From Chitinophaga sp. H8 (GTDB lineage: Bacteria; Bacteroidota; Bacteroidia; Chitinophagales; Chitinophagaceae), in NCBI RefSeq assembly GCF_040567655.1, contig NZ_JBEXAC010000002.1, positions 682,001 to 746,000 on the forward strand: a stretch of 64,000 bases of DNA. The letters are read 5' to 3'. Numbering within the stretch: the stretch's first letter is position 1; every line of letters starts with the position of its first letter. This document shows positions 45,135-53,066 of the stretch, one piece after another. A model generated the notes under the pieces. That model saw nothing but the letters and a program-made list of their open reading frames with translations, did no database searches and was not told the DNA's origin. Both the position numbers and the translations under genes were made by a program.

Positions 45135-45170
45135 AAGCAAGGAACATTTTTGTTTCTTGCTTTTTTTTGT
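45135..45170 (+). terminator. Intrinsic terminator of the HU gene
   Basis: AAGCAAGGAAC and GTTTCTTGCTT pair around ATTTTT and are followed by a long T-run, about 20 bases after the stop codon. Confidence 0.9.
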
Positions 45171-45287
45171 CTGCTATTATACGAATTACGCGAATTACAC
45201 TAATTTGCACCTGTTAAGCAGGTAAGAGCAACCGCTCAGCCAGCCTAACAACAAACAATAATCAATAAAAAAACAAAAAATTATTTT

Positions 45288-45407
45288 ATGGGTAGAGGTG
45301 ATGTCAAAACCAAAAGAGGCAAGATTTCTAACAAATCATTCGGTAAAGTTAGACCTGCAAAAACTAAGAAAGCTACTGCCGCTAAAACTGCAGAAAAGAA
45401 AGCATAG
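45288..45407 (+). CDS. 30S ribosomal protein THX
   Basis: The frame encodes 39 residues beginning MGRGDVKTKRGKISNKSFGK and ending in a Lys/Ala/Thr-rich tail. The start GxGDxKTKRGKI and the length match the THX (S31e-like bacterial) ribosomal protein of Bacteroidetes and Thermus, which sits in the head of the 30S subunit. The overlapping frame at 45298-45483 is out of phase and has no such pattern. The gene is alone, between HU and pdxH. Confidence 0.9.
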   Translation: MGRGDVKTKRGKISNKSFGKVRPAKTKKATAAKTAEKKA

Positions 45408-45422
45408 TAATTACGAAATCGG

Positions 45423-45486
45423 CAATTACGAATTACGAATGGAAGCTACACTTGTTGGTTTATCCGCCATAAGTAATTCGTAATTG
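45423..45486. repeat. Inverted CAATTACGAATTAC repeat between convergent genes
   Basis: CAATTACGAATTAC (45423-45436) and GTAATTCGTAATTG (45473-45486) are perfect reverse complements around a 36-base loop. The element fills the gap between the convergent THX and pdxH genes and may serve as a shared terminator. Similar ATTACGAATTAC-like sequence also occurs at 45180-45200. Confidence 0.65.
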
Positions 45487-45508
45487 ACAATGAGTAATCA
45501 TAATCCGG

Positions 45509-46156
45509 TTACGGTGCCAATCGCGCAGTACTCCAATCTCCTGCTGCCGTAAGTGAATACAGTATCCTGTCATGCAAGCGGCTGCTACGGCCCTGCCAGA
45601 ACTCTACCGCACTGGGCTTTACTACATACCCTCCCCAATACTCTGGACGTGGTGGCGCCTCCAGTACATACTTTTCCGTTACTATTTTTACCTGTTCTTC
45701 CAGAAAGGAACGGTCTGCAATCACCTTACTCTGAGGGGATGCAATGGCTCCTATCCTGCTTCCCAATGGCCGGCTGTTATAATACTCCGTACTTATTTCC
45801 GGCGATGCCTTGCTAACGGTGCCATCTATACGCACCTGCCTTTGCAATTCCCGCCAGAAAAACAACAATGATACATGCGGATTCTCCGCCATTTCCTGGG
45901 CCTTGCGGCTCTCATAATTGGTAAAAAAAACAAAGCCTTCCTCATCAAAGCTTTTCAGCAATACGATACGTGCAGATGGATGCCCCCCGGCTGTACTTGT
46001 AGCCAGCGTCATGGCATTAGGTTCATCCAGTTCACCATTATTGGCCTCCTGCCACCACTTCTCAAATTGCCGGAAAGGATCTGATGCTACCTCCTGTTCG
46101 TCCAGGGATGCCAGCTGGTAATCCTTACGCAGGGCTGCTATCTTTTGATTTAACAT
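45509..46156 (-). CDS. pdxH: Pyridoxamine 5'-phosphate oxidase
   Basis: This FMN enzyme makes pyridoxal 5'-phosphate from PNP or PMP. The 215-residue protein shows DPFRQFEKWWQEA, AMTLATSTAGGHPSARIVLL, GFVFFTNYESRKAQEM, FFWRELQRQVRIDG and VEFWQGRSSRLHDRILY, all in PdxH order. The C-terminal arginine-containing end WSTARLAP is the usual finish. It is convergent with the THX gene. Confidence 0.95.
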   Translation of the reverse strand: MLNQKIAALRKDYQLASLDEQEVASDPFRQFEKWWQEANNGELDEPNAMTLATSTAGGHPSARIVLLKSFDEEGFVFFTNYESRKAQEMAENPHVSLLFFWRELQRQVRIDGTVSKASPEISTEYYNSRPLGSRIGAIASPQSKVIADRSFLEEQVKIVTEKYVLEAPPRPEYWGGYVVKPSAVEFWQGRSSRLHDRILYSLTAAGDWSTARLAP

Positions 46157-46270
46157 ACACTCCTGTTTTTCTGGGTAATCACTTATTTTCTATTTACAAA
46201 GGTATTAAGCACCTGGCAAATTAAATGTTGCGGGATAGTAGTAATTTTGATTCCTGATATAAATCATTTT

Positions 46271-47410
46271 ATGAAAAGATTGTCCTTGCTGTTTGTGATA
46301 GCCACGGCTTCCCTGCTATCATGCCAGCAAAAAAGCGGCCCTAAAAATAAGGTTGCTGCTGCTAATGGAAAACGCGATACCATTGCGGTTCCTATGGCTT
46401 CCTCCCCGTTCTTTTACACCCAGCTCAAAGGTACATTGAACGATGAACCTATTACCATGCAATTATTAAAAACAGGGCCTGAAATCTACAGGGGCTATTA
46501 CTGTTATGATGAAACCGGCGTTCCAATTGGTATCTGGGGCAGCCTGGATGGCTCACGGGTTTCCTTATATGAGGATATCCGCAGCCAGCAAGGCGGGGAA
46601 AATTTCTTCAATGGGCTGCTGGCAGATGATGGTACCTTTAAAGGCGTATGGCATGGCAATACAACGGCATATCCTTTTACCCTTTCCACCGATCTCACCA
46701 ATGCCATCCGTTTTGATGTATACTATGCTACGGATTCTATGGTACTATTCCCGGAACATCCTAAATCACCGATAGGCAATGCCACCAACAGCATTATATG
46801 GCCTGTGACGGGTATTGCTCCTAAAACAGCTGCTTTTATTAAAAATGCCATTACCGGTAGCCAGGCCATACATGAACCGGCGCAATATGTAAGGGTCAGC
46901 ATCGATTCCTTTATGGCAATATACCGCACTACAGCAAGGGAAATTGCCAAAGAAGATCTCGACAATGACCAAACAGCCTCCTACAACTGGAGTGCCGACG
47001 GCGATATGAAAATTGTATGGAATGAATACCCGCTGCTGGTACTTGAAAAAAGCAGCTATGATTTTACAGGGGGAGCACATGGCAATGGGGGCTCCTTTTT
47101 TAAGGTACTGGATCTGGCACGGCAAAAAGTGCTTACACCGGATGATGTGTTCAAGCCTGGTTATCAAACAGCCCTGAGCCCATTACTGGATGATGCTTTC
47201 CGGGAAAAATTCGGGATCACCAAACATGAATCGCTCGACGGGCAGTTGCTGGTAAGCAGTATCCCACCTAATAACAATTTTTTTATCACTAATACCGGGG
47301 TAGCTTTCAGTTATACTCCCTATGAAATTGGGCCTTATGCATTGGGGCAGGTAACGTTGTTTTTGCCTTTCAAACGGGTTAAGCAGCTGTTAAAGGCGCC
47401 TTATAAATAA
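46271..47410 (+). CDS. Lipoprotein with DUF3298/RsiV-like C-terminal domain
   Basis: The 379-residue product starts at the ATG at 46271 with a lipoprotein signal (ATASLLSCQQ, Cys at residue 18). After a domain of about 150 residues with repeated MORN-like Gly/Tyr turns (YRGYYCYDETGVPIGIWGSL), the C-terminal half has the DUF3298 pattern: FTGGAHGNGGSFFKVLDLAR, then LTPDDVFKPGYQ and FSYTPYEIGPYALG. Such domains occur in extracytoplasmic proteins of unknown action, including RsiV. It is convergent with pyrH. Confidence 0.8.
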   Translation: MKRLSLLFVIATASLLSCQQKSGPKNKVAAANGKRDTIAVPMASSPFFYTQLKGTLNDEPITMQLLKTGPEIYRGYYCYDETGVPIGIWGSLDGSRVSLYEDIRSQQGGENFFNGLLADDGTFKGVWHGNTTAYPFTLSTDLTNAIRFDVYYATDSMVLFPEHPKSPIGNATNSIIWPVTGIAPKTAAFIKNAITGSQAIHEPAQYVRVSIDSFMAIYRTTAREIAKEDLDNDQTASYNWSADGDMKIVWNEYPLLVLEKSSYDFTGGAHGNGGSFFKVLDLARQKVLTPDDVFKPGYQTALSPLLDDAFREKFGITKHESLDGQLLVSSIPPNNNFFITNTGVAFSYTPYEIGPYALGQVTLFLPFKRVKQLLKAPYK

Positions 47411-47413
47411 AAA

Positions 47414-47481
47414 CGCATGATCAATGGCAGATAACGGGCAGGCACTTATTACTGCCTGTCATATCTTTCATTGATCATGCG
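47414..47481. repeat. Long palindrome between convergent lipoprotein and pyrH genes
   Basis: CGCATGATCAATG (47414-47426) and CATTGATCATGCG (47469-47481) are perfect reverse complements. An inner stem GGCAG/CTGCC lies in between. The ATGATCAAT core is shared with 22543-22614. The element fills almost all of the intergenic space and may end transcription from both sides. Confidence 0.7.
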
Positions 47482-47490
47482 CTGTTTACA

Positions 47491-48204
47491 TTACCCTTTT
47501 ACGAGGGTGCCTATATTTTTACCCATGATTACCTGTAGCAGGTTACCGGTTTTGTTCATATCAAAAACGATAATCGGGAGTTTGTTTTCCTGGCATAAAG
47601 TAAATGCGGTCATATCCATCACATTCAGTGATTTCTGATATACTTCCGCAAAAGTGATGGTTTCAAAGCGGGTAGCAGTACTGTCTTTCTCAGGATCTGC
47701 TGTATAAATACCATCTACGCGGGTCCCTTTCAGGATAACATCCGCTTTAATTTCAATGGCTCTCAGGGAAGCAGCCGTATCAGTTGTAAAATAAGGATTA
47801 CCGGTACCGGCACCAAAGATTACAATACGGCCTTTTTCAAGGTGACGAATAGCACGACGGCGAATATACGGCTCTGCAATCTGTTCCATTTTAATAGCAG
47901 ATTGCAAACGGGTATAGAGGCCGGCTCTTTCCAGTCCGCTTTGCATAGCCATTCCGTTTATAACGGTGGCCAGCATGCCCATATAGTCACCCTGGGCTCT
48001 TTCAATACCAGTTTCCGCTTCATTCATTCCCCGGTAAATATTCCCGCCACCAATTACAATAGCCACCTGTACCCCCAGGTCTGTAACGGCTTTTATGTCG
48101 TGAGCATACTGGGCAATTACCTTAGGATCAATTCCATAATTTGCATCCCCCATCAGGGCCTCACCGCTCAATTTGAGCAAAATACGTTTATACTTTGGCA
48201 ACAT
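47491..48204 (-). CDS. pyrH: Uridylate kinase
   Basis: This bacterial UMP kinase phosphorylates UMP to UDP with ATP and is allosterically controlled by GTP and UTP. The 237-residue protein has [65 protein letters not shown] and [12 protein letters not shown] in the family order. It lies downstream of tsf on the same strand, as in many bacteria, but a strong terminator and about 270 bases separate the two. Confidence 0.96.
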   Translation of the reverse strand: MLPKYKRILLKLSGEALMGDANYGIDPKVIAQYAHDIKAVTDLGVQVAIVIGGGNIYRGMNEAETGIERAQGDYMGMLATVINGMAMQSGLERAGLYTRLQSAIKMEQIAEPYIRRRAIRHLEKGRIVIFGAGTGNPYFTTDTAASLRAIEIKADVILKGTRVDGIYTADPEKDSTATRFETITFAEVYQKSLNVMDMTAFTLCQENKLPIIVFDMNKTGNLLQVIMGKNIGTLVKG

Positions 48205-48429
48205 GACTTTATAAAATATTGTAAGTTGTGATTTGCTAATGTAGTTACGGTCTTCTAATATACAATTTAAAGCGGAAAAATTCCTGGAAGTAAAAAGTAC
48301 GGGCTTCTCTCCTGATACCCCTTACAACGCCTCTTTCCTGCTTTATTTGCGCTATTCCCCTTTCAGTCCGGAGCCGGTTCGCTGGAAGTATCTCTGATAC
48401 CCCCGTTCCCAGCTTTTATTATGTTGCGC

Positions 48430-48468
48430 AAAAAAAAGGAGAGAATTTTCGTTCTCTCCTTTTTTTTA
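48430..48468 (-). terminator. Intrinsic terminator of the rplM-rpsI-rpsB-tsf operon
   Basis: AAAAAAAAGGAGAGAA and TTCTCTCCTTTTTTTT form a long stem around a short loop, 11 bases after the tsf stop. T-runs are present on both strands. The 220 bases between this hairpin and pyrH hold no gene. Confidence 0.92.
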
Positions 48469-48479
48469 ATATGTTTTGA

Positions 48480-49304
48480 TTAACCTAAAGCAATTCGTTT
48501 GAAGGAAGTTACTTTCAGATCAGCATCTATAGATTTCAGATAGTCTGCTACGGATTTGTTACCATCCTTTACAAACGCCTGTTGCAGCAGGGTGCTTTCT
48601 TTAAAGAACTTAGCGATTTTGCCCTGAGCAATTTTCTCCGCCATTTCAGCAGGTTTACCTTCTGCCTTAATCTGATCTACCGCGATTTCTCTTTCACGGG
48701 CAATCAGGTCAGCAGGAACACCGTCAGCATCTACAGCGATTGGGTTCATTGCAGCAATCTGCATAGCAATGTCTTTACCTACTTCGTCAGAAACAGGTTT
48801 AGAGAAACCAACCAATACACCCATACGGTAGTTACCATGAATGTAAGCAGTTACTGCAGCAGCTTCGATCATTTCGAATTTGCTCAGGTTGATTTTTTCA
48901 CCAATCTTCGCTACCTGGTCGTTTACTTTATCAGCAACAGTAGCATCATCCAGTTTTGCAGCGCCCAGTTCTTCAACGGTTTTAACACCATTTGCCAATG
49001 CCAGGTCTACAATAGATTGTGCAAACTTTACAAAATCTTCATTCTTTGCTACGAAGTCAGTTTCGCAACCTAAAGCTACAATAACGCCGGTTTTGTTGTC
49101 AGCGCCGGTTTTAGCAATGATTACACCTTCTTTAGTTTCGCGGTCAGAACGCAAAGCGGCTACTTTTTGTCCTTTCTTACGCAGATAGTCTACTGCTTTT
49201 TCAAAATCACCATCACTTTCCACCAGTGCCTTTCTGCAGTCCATCATACCAGCACCAGTTTGCTGACGCAGTTTATTTACATCAGCTGCTGTAATTGTTG
49301 CCAT
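48480..49304 (-). CDS. tsf: Elongation factor Ts
   Basis: EF-Ts exchanges GDP for GTP on EF-Tu. The 274-residue protein has VNKLRQQTGAGMMDCRKALV with the next DFEKAVDYLRKKG, then ETDFVAKNEDFVKFA and IHGNYRMGVLVGFSKP, followed by the coiled region and KVTSFKRIALG. Length is normal for the shorter form. It follows rpsB by 139 bases that contain a nested repeat hairpin. Confidence 0.95.
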   Translation of the reverse strand: MATITAADVNKLRQQTGAGMMDCRKALVESDGDFEKAVDYLRKKGQKVAALRSDRETKEGVIIAKTGADNKTGVIVALGCETDFVAKNEDFVKFAQSIVDLALANGVKTVEELGAAKLDDATVADKVNDQVAKIGEKINLSKFEMIEAAAVTAYIHGNYRMGVLVGFSKPVSDEVGKDIAMQIAAMNPIAVDADGVPADLIAREREIAVDQIKAEGKPAEMAEKIAQGKIAKFFKESTLLQQAFVKDGNKSVADYLKSIDADLKVTSFKRIALG

Positions 49305-49362
49305 GGTCTATAATTAGTTTAAAAGTTGAAATAATATTTGCGAATATAGTGGGGTTATATTA

Positions 49363-49433
49363 GCTAATGGTTAACTACTAAATTACAGACCGTTCTTTAG
49401 TAACGGTACGTAACTTAACAGTTAACCATTAGC
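49363..49433. repeat. Nested hairpin repeat between rpsB and tsf
   Basis: GCTAATGGTTAACT (49363-49376) and AGTTAACCATTAGC (49420-49433) are perfect reverse complements. Inside, ACCGTT-CTTTAGT-AACGGT forms a second stem. The arms resemble the GCTAATAGC repeat family. It lies inside an operon, so it may tune the ratio of S2 to EF-Ts by partial termination or RNA processing. Confidence 0.7.
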
Positions 49434-49443
49434 ACCTAATTAC

Positions 49444-50433
49444 TTATCTTGGGCCACCTGGTCTTCTTCCACCGCCGGCACCGCCGCCGCTGTTAGGAGA
49501 ACGGCGTTGTCCGCCGCCGGCACCACCACCACGGTTAGCACCACCGCCTCTGTTGGCTCCGCCACCTCTGTTAGCTCCACCACCAGGGCCTCTTCCAGGG
49601 CCACCTGCACCTCTGGCTGCACCACCGGGTCCACCTGCAGATCTTCTGCCTCTTTCACGGTCGTTTTCACCTTCCATTTCAAATCTGCGCAGGTTTGCGT
49701 CTGTATCTTCTTCTTCCTCTGCTTCTTCAGTTTTTTCGTTCGCTCTTTCAGATAAACCTTCTGCGATAGCTGCTGCTATGTAGTTGGTAATGATCGCGAT
49801 TGATTTAGTTGCATCATCATTGGAAGGAATAGCAAAGTCTACTTTAGTAGGATCAGAGTTGGTATCCACCATACCGAAGGTAGAAATACCCAGGCGTTTA
49901 GCTTCTGCCAATGCAATGTGCTCATGGCTGATATCTACCATAAACAATGCTGCTGGTACACGTGCCAGTTGGGCAATACCACCCAGCACTTTCTCCATTT
50001 TCTCTTTATCACGGCTTAAAGTAAGACGCTCTTTCTTGGTAATATTATCGAAAGTACCGTCAGTCAGCATCTTTTCAATGCTCTGCATTTTCTTTACACT
50101 CTTACGGATAGTAGAGAAGTTGGTCAACATACCACCTAACCACCTTTCAGTAACGTAAGGCATGTTTACGCGTTTAGCAGCTTCTGCTACGATTTCTTTC
50201 GCTTGCTTCTTGGTAGCAACGAACATGATCTTCTTACCGCTTTTTGCGATAGATTTCAGGGCTGCTGCTGCATCCTGTAAACCTTCCACGGTTTTGTTCA
50301 GATCAATGATATGAATACCTTTCTTTTCTGCGAAAATATAAGGCAGCATTTTGGGGTTCCATTTTTTCTTCAGGTGACCGAAGTGAACACCTGCCTCCAG
50401 TAATTGCTGCTGCAATGAGGTATTATTTTCCAT
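49444..50433 (-). CDS. rpsB: 30S ribosomal protein S2 with RGG-like C-terminal tail
   Basis: The first about 225 residues are ordinary S2: [57 protein letters not shown] and [18 protein letters not shown]. From about residue 230 an acidic linker ([10 protein letters not shown]) leads to a tail of about 75 residues made of Gly, Arg, Ala, Asn and Pro, with ANRGGG repeated three times and the ending [11 protein letters not shown]2 in most bacteria ends near residue 240. The ATG at 50433 is preferred to a TTG five codons upstream. It stands between rpsI and tsf in the operon. Confidence 0.94.
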   Translation of the reverse strand: MENNTSLQQQLLEAGVHFGHLKKKWNPKMLPYIFAEKKGIHIIDLNKTVEGLQDAAAALKSIAKSGKKIMFVATKKQAKEIVAEAAKRVNMPYVTERWLGGMLTNFSTIRKSVKKMQSIEKMLTDGTFDNITKKERLTLSRDKEKMEKVLGGIAQLARVPAALFMVDISHEHIALAEAKRLGISTFGMVDTNSDPTKVDFAIPSNDDATKSIAIITNYIAAAIAEGLSERANEKTEEAEEEEDTDANLRRFEMEGENDRERGRRSAGGPGGAARGAGGPGRGPGGGANRGGGANRGGGANRGGGAGGGQRRSPNSGGGAGGGRRPGGPR

Positions 50434-50515
50434 GTTTGTATTGCTCAATTAAAAGGATCAAATAATGTTTAGCTGTCGGCTTTAGCACCACGCTAATAAC
50501 CAAAAGCGCCGAATA

Positions 50516-50905
50516 TTAACGTTTAGAGAACTGGAAGCTTCTTCTAGCTTTAGCTTTACCTGGTTTCTTACGTTCAACTGCTCTCGGATCGCGTTTCAGC
50601 AAACCGGCAGCTTTCAGTGCAGGACGGAACTCAGGATTCACTTCGCACAATGCACGGGCAATTCCTAATTTTATCGCTTCTGCCTGACCCTTGATTCCAC
50701 CACCTTGCGCATTCACCTTCACGTCAAACTTATCCAGCGCGTCAATGGTTTTAAAAGGCAGCTCCACCTGGTTTTGCAGGTAGATCAGGGAAAAATAATT
50801 TTTATAATCTTTGTCGTTGATGATAACGTTACCGGTACCCTTGCTGAGATATACGCGGGCAACAGCTTCCTTACGACGACCTATTGTATTTTTTTGCTTT
50901 TCCAT
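50516..50905 (-). CDS. rpsI: 30S ribosomal protein S9
   Basis: The 129-residue protein has NTIGRRKEAVARVYLSKGTG, NAQGGGIKGQAEAIKLGIAR and the basic end RDPRAVERKKPGKAKARRSF ending QFSKR, whose terminal Lys-Arg reaches the P-site tRNA. It starts 14 bases after rplM, the classical rplM-rpsI order. Confidence 0.97.
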   Translation of the reverse strand: MEKQKNTIGRRKEAVARVYLSKGTGNVIINDKDYKNYFSLIYLQNQVELPFKTIDALDKFDVKVNAQGGGIKGQAEAIKLGIARALCEVNPEFRPALKAAGLLKRDPRAVERKKPGKAKARRSFQFSKR

Positions 50906-50919
50906 GTATCAGAAAAAAA

Positions 50920-51363
50920 TTAGAATGTTAAAGGTTGAGGTTTCTGCGCAGTATGCGGATGCTCAGCGCCGGCATATACAAACAGTTTTTTGTACATGGC
51001 ACGACCCAGGCGGTTCTTAGGTAACATACCCTTGATTGCCTTTTCGATCATTACCTCAGGACGGCGACGGATCAGGTCCTTTGCCAGTTCTACTCTCTGA
51101 CCACCAGGAAAACCGGTGTAGTGGATGTATTCCTTATCGTTTAGTTTATTGCCGGTCAAAATCACCTTCTCTGCATTGATTACAATAATATAATCACCAC
51201 AGTCTGTATGAGGTGTGTAGTAAGGCTTGTTTTTGCCTCTTAAAATGGCCGCCATCTTAGCACACATTCTGCCAAGTGTCATGTTGGTAGCATCCACAAT
51301 GTGCCAGTCGCGCTTTACGTAAGCGTCATTGGCGGATTTGGTTTTGAAACTTAAAGTATTCAT
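50920..51363 (-). CDS. rplM: 50S ribosomal protein L13
   Basis: The 147-residue protein has [60 protein letters not shown] and [20 protein letters not shown], in the usual L13 order. It is the first gene of the rplM-rpsI-rpsB-tsf operon. Confidence 0.97.
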   Translation of the reverse strand: MNTLSFKTKSANDAYVKRDWHIVDATNMTLGRMCAKMAAILRGKNKPYYTPHTDCGDYIIVINAEKVILTGNKLNDKEYIHYTGFPGGQRVELAKDLIRRRPEVMIEKAIKGMLPKNRLGRAMYKKLFVYAGAEHPHTAQKPQPLTF

Positions 51364-51417
51364 TATTGTATGCGATAAAATTTTACTCTTGTAAAAAATT
51401 CCCTAAAATCGGGAGTG

Positions 51418-51425
51418 CAAAGTTA
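51418..51425 (-). promoter_or_regulatory. Promoter -7 element of the rplM operon
   Basis: On the minus strand TAACTTTG matches TAnnTTTG 54 bases before the rplM ATG. No clear -33 element is seen. Confidence 0.5.
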
Positions 51426-51587
51426 AGTACCAATATTATAATAACCATACATTTTGAACACTTTTTTACATCGCCCCTTTGCAACGAATTGATTTTCAAT
51501 AAAATTTTTGATTAAAAGTTATTAACAGCTACTCAAATGCCCTGAATATGCGCTTCATACCACCAACTTTCCCGGCATTTTAAGCAC

Positions 51588-51622
51588 AAAGGCTGCTCCG
51601 GAGGATTCCGGAACAGCCTTTT
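51588..51622 (-). terminator. Terminator of the susC-susD operon
   Basis: AAAGGCTG-C-TCCGGA and TCCGGA-A-CAGCCTTT pair with one mismatch, 25 bases after the susD stop. A TTTT follows on either side. Confidence 0.75.
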
Positions 51623-51646
51623 AAAATGGTAATACTATATAGCTTA

Positions 51647-53032
51647 CTAATAATCCTTGTTCTGCTCCAACTTCGGATTGGAAGCAATCTCCCGCTGTGG
51701 TACCGGCAATATCAGCTTGGGATGATCATAGGCCCTGCTGCCCACATCCAGCTTCAACCGTTTTACCGTCCACAGCTTATCTCCCTCATATACCAGCTCC
51801 CGGAAACGCTCTGCGACCACCTCATCTGCCGTAACACTGCCCAATTGGCCAGCGTTAGACCGCCCCCTCACCGCATTTACATCATTCAATGGGGTATCCC
51901 CTACCACAGTGCCTGCCCGTAAATTAGCCTCCGCACGGGTCAGGTACATCTCTGCCAAACGGATTACCGGTATATTGGTATACTGCTGCTTCCACTTGCC
52001 GGTATACTTGCCCGTAGACCCGGAGCTGCTATAGCCATCATAAATAAAGTCCTTACGGCTGTCGCCATCCTCATACAGGCTCAACTGACGCACATCTACC
52101 TGCGCATCCCCCCTGCCGGCACGCGCAGAGGTGTAAAAAGTGATCAGGCCATTATTACTGGAGCCACCGCTACTCTGTGCTGTTTGCTGTATCGCAAAAA
52201 TATCCTCCGTGCTGTTGGCGGTATTATTAAATGCCTTTTCAAAGGTCGGACTCAATACAAACCCTCCTTTCGTGATTACCGAATCTGCCATAGCAGCGGC
52301 TTCCTTGTATTTCCCCTCTGCCAGGTATAACCTCGACAGAAAAGCAAAGGCAGCAAATCTATTGGCTCTCGTGCCATTATCCGGCTGCATATATGTTGCG
52401 CCTGCTTTCAGATCTTCTTCAATCTGGGCATACATAACCGCTACTGTAGCCCTGGGCAGCTTCACCTTTTCTATGTCCTGTACCGATATTACCGGCTCCA
52501 GTATTAAGGGCACTGTCAGATTTACGGTCTGATTACCAGCGGAATAAGGTTTCCCATATAATCCGCTTAACATATAATAGGTAATCCCCCTGATAAATTT
52601 AGCTTCTGCTACAATCTGGTCCTTATTGGCGGCCGCCAACAAATGTTGCTTACTTAATACCAGGTTTACGGCATTAATGGTCCTGAATCCGCCAGCCCAT
52701 ATCTGTTCCGCAATAACAGAGTTTTTCTGCTGTTGCCGGCTGGCTACTTCCAGGTAAGGCACTGCATTTCCCACCAGCAAGATCTCCTTATCATTGGCCA
52801 GCAGGTCAGAGATCAGAAAATACTGTTCTCCAAAGGCTTCAAACTGCTGCAGATTGGTATAAGCCCCGATTAATGTGGCTTCCACATCTCCTGCCGTAAG
52901 GATCTGCCCTGGTCCAATCCCTGTTCCGGGCTTTACATCCAGTCTATTGTTACAGGCCGGTAACCCTGCTATCAACAACATCCCTATCAGCACACCTCCT
53001 ATATATCTTACACATAACTTCATTGCTTTCAT
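51647..53032 (-). CDS. SusD/RagB-family nutrient-binding lipoprotein
   Basis: The 461-residue protein is the surface lid of a SusCD uptake complex. The signal peptide ends LIAGLPACNNR with the lipid Cys near residue 26. RagB/SusD features are EKVKLPRATVAVMYAQIEED with the TPR-like helices around it, RANRFAAFAFLSRLYLAEGK, NIPVIRLAEMYLTRAEANLR and the C-terminal ERFRELVYEGDKLWTVKRL. I chose the Met at 53032, after the susC stop; a longer frame starting at 53080 would overlap susC. No glycosidase or peptidase is encoded next to it, so the ligand is unknown. Confidence 0.92.
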   Translation of the reverse strand: MKAMKLCVRYIGGVLIGMLLIAGLPACNNRLDVKPGTGIGPGQILTAGDVEATLIGAYTNLQQFEAFGEQYFLISDLLANDKEILLVGNAVPYLEVASRQQQKNSVIAEQIWAGGFRTINAVNLVLSKQHLLAAANKDQIVAEAKFIRGITYYMLSGLYGKPYSAGNQTVNLTVPLILEPVISVQDIEKVKLPRATVAVMYAQIEEDLKAGATYMQPDNGTRANRFAAFAFLSRLYLAEGKYKEAAAMADSVITKGGFVLSPTFEKAFNNTANSTEDIFAIQQTAQSSGGSSNNGLITFYTSARAGRGDAQVDVRQLSLYEDGDSRKDFIYDGYSSSGSTGKYTGKWKQQYTNIPVIRLAEMYLTRAEANLRAGTVVGDTPLNDVNAVRGRSNAGQLGSVTADEVVAERFRELVYEGDKLWTVKRLKLDVGSRAYDHPKLILPVPQREIASNPKLEQNKDY

Positions 53033-53066
53033 TTTTGATAACTGATACTGTTTTACAACAAGTCTT

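Noticed and set aside
45298..45483. A 61-codon plus-strand frame after HU
   Set aside because: It overlaps the THX gene out of phase and runs into the inverted ATTACGAATTAC repeat; the 39-residue THX frame has a clear family pattern.
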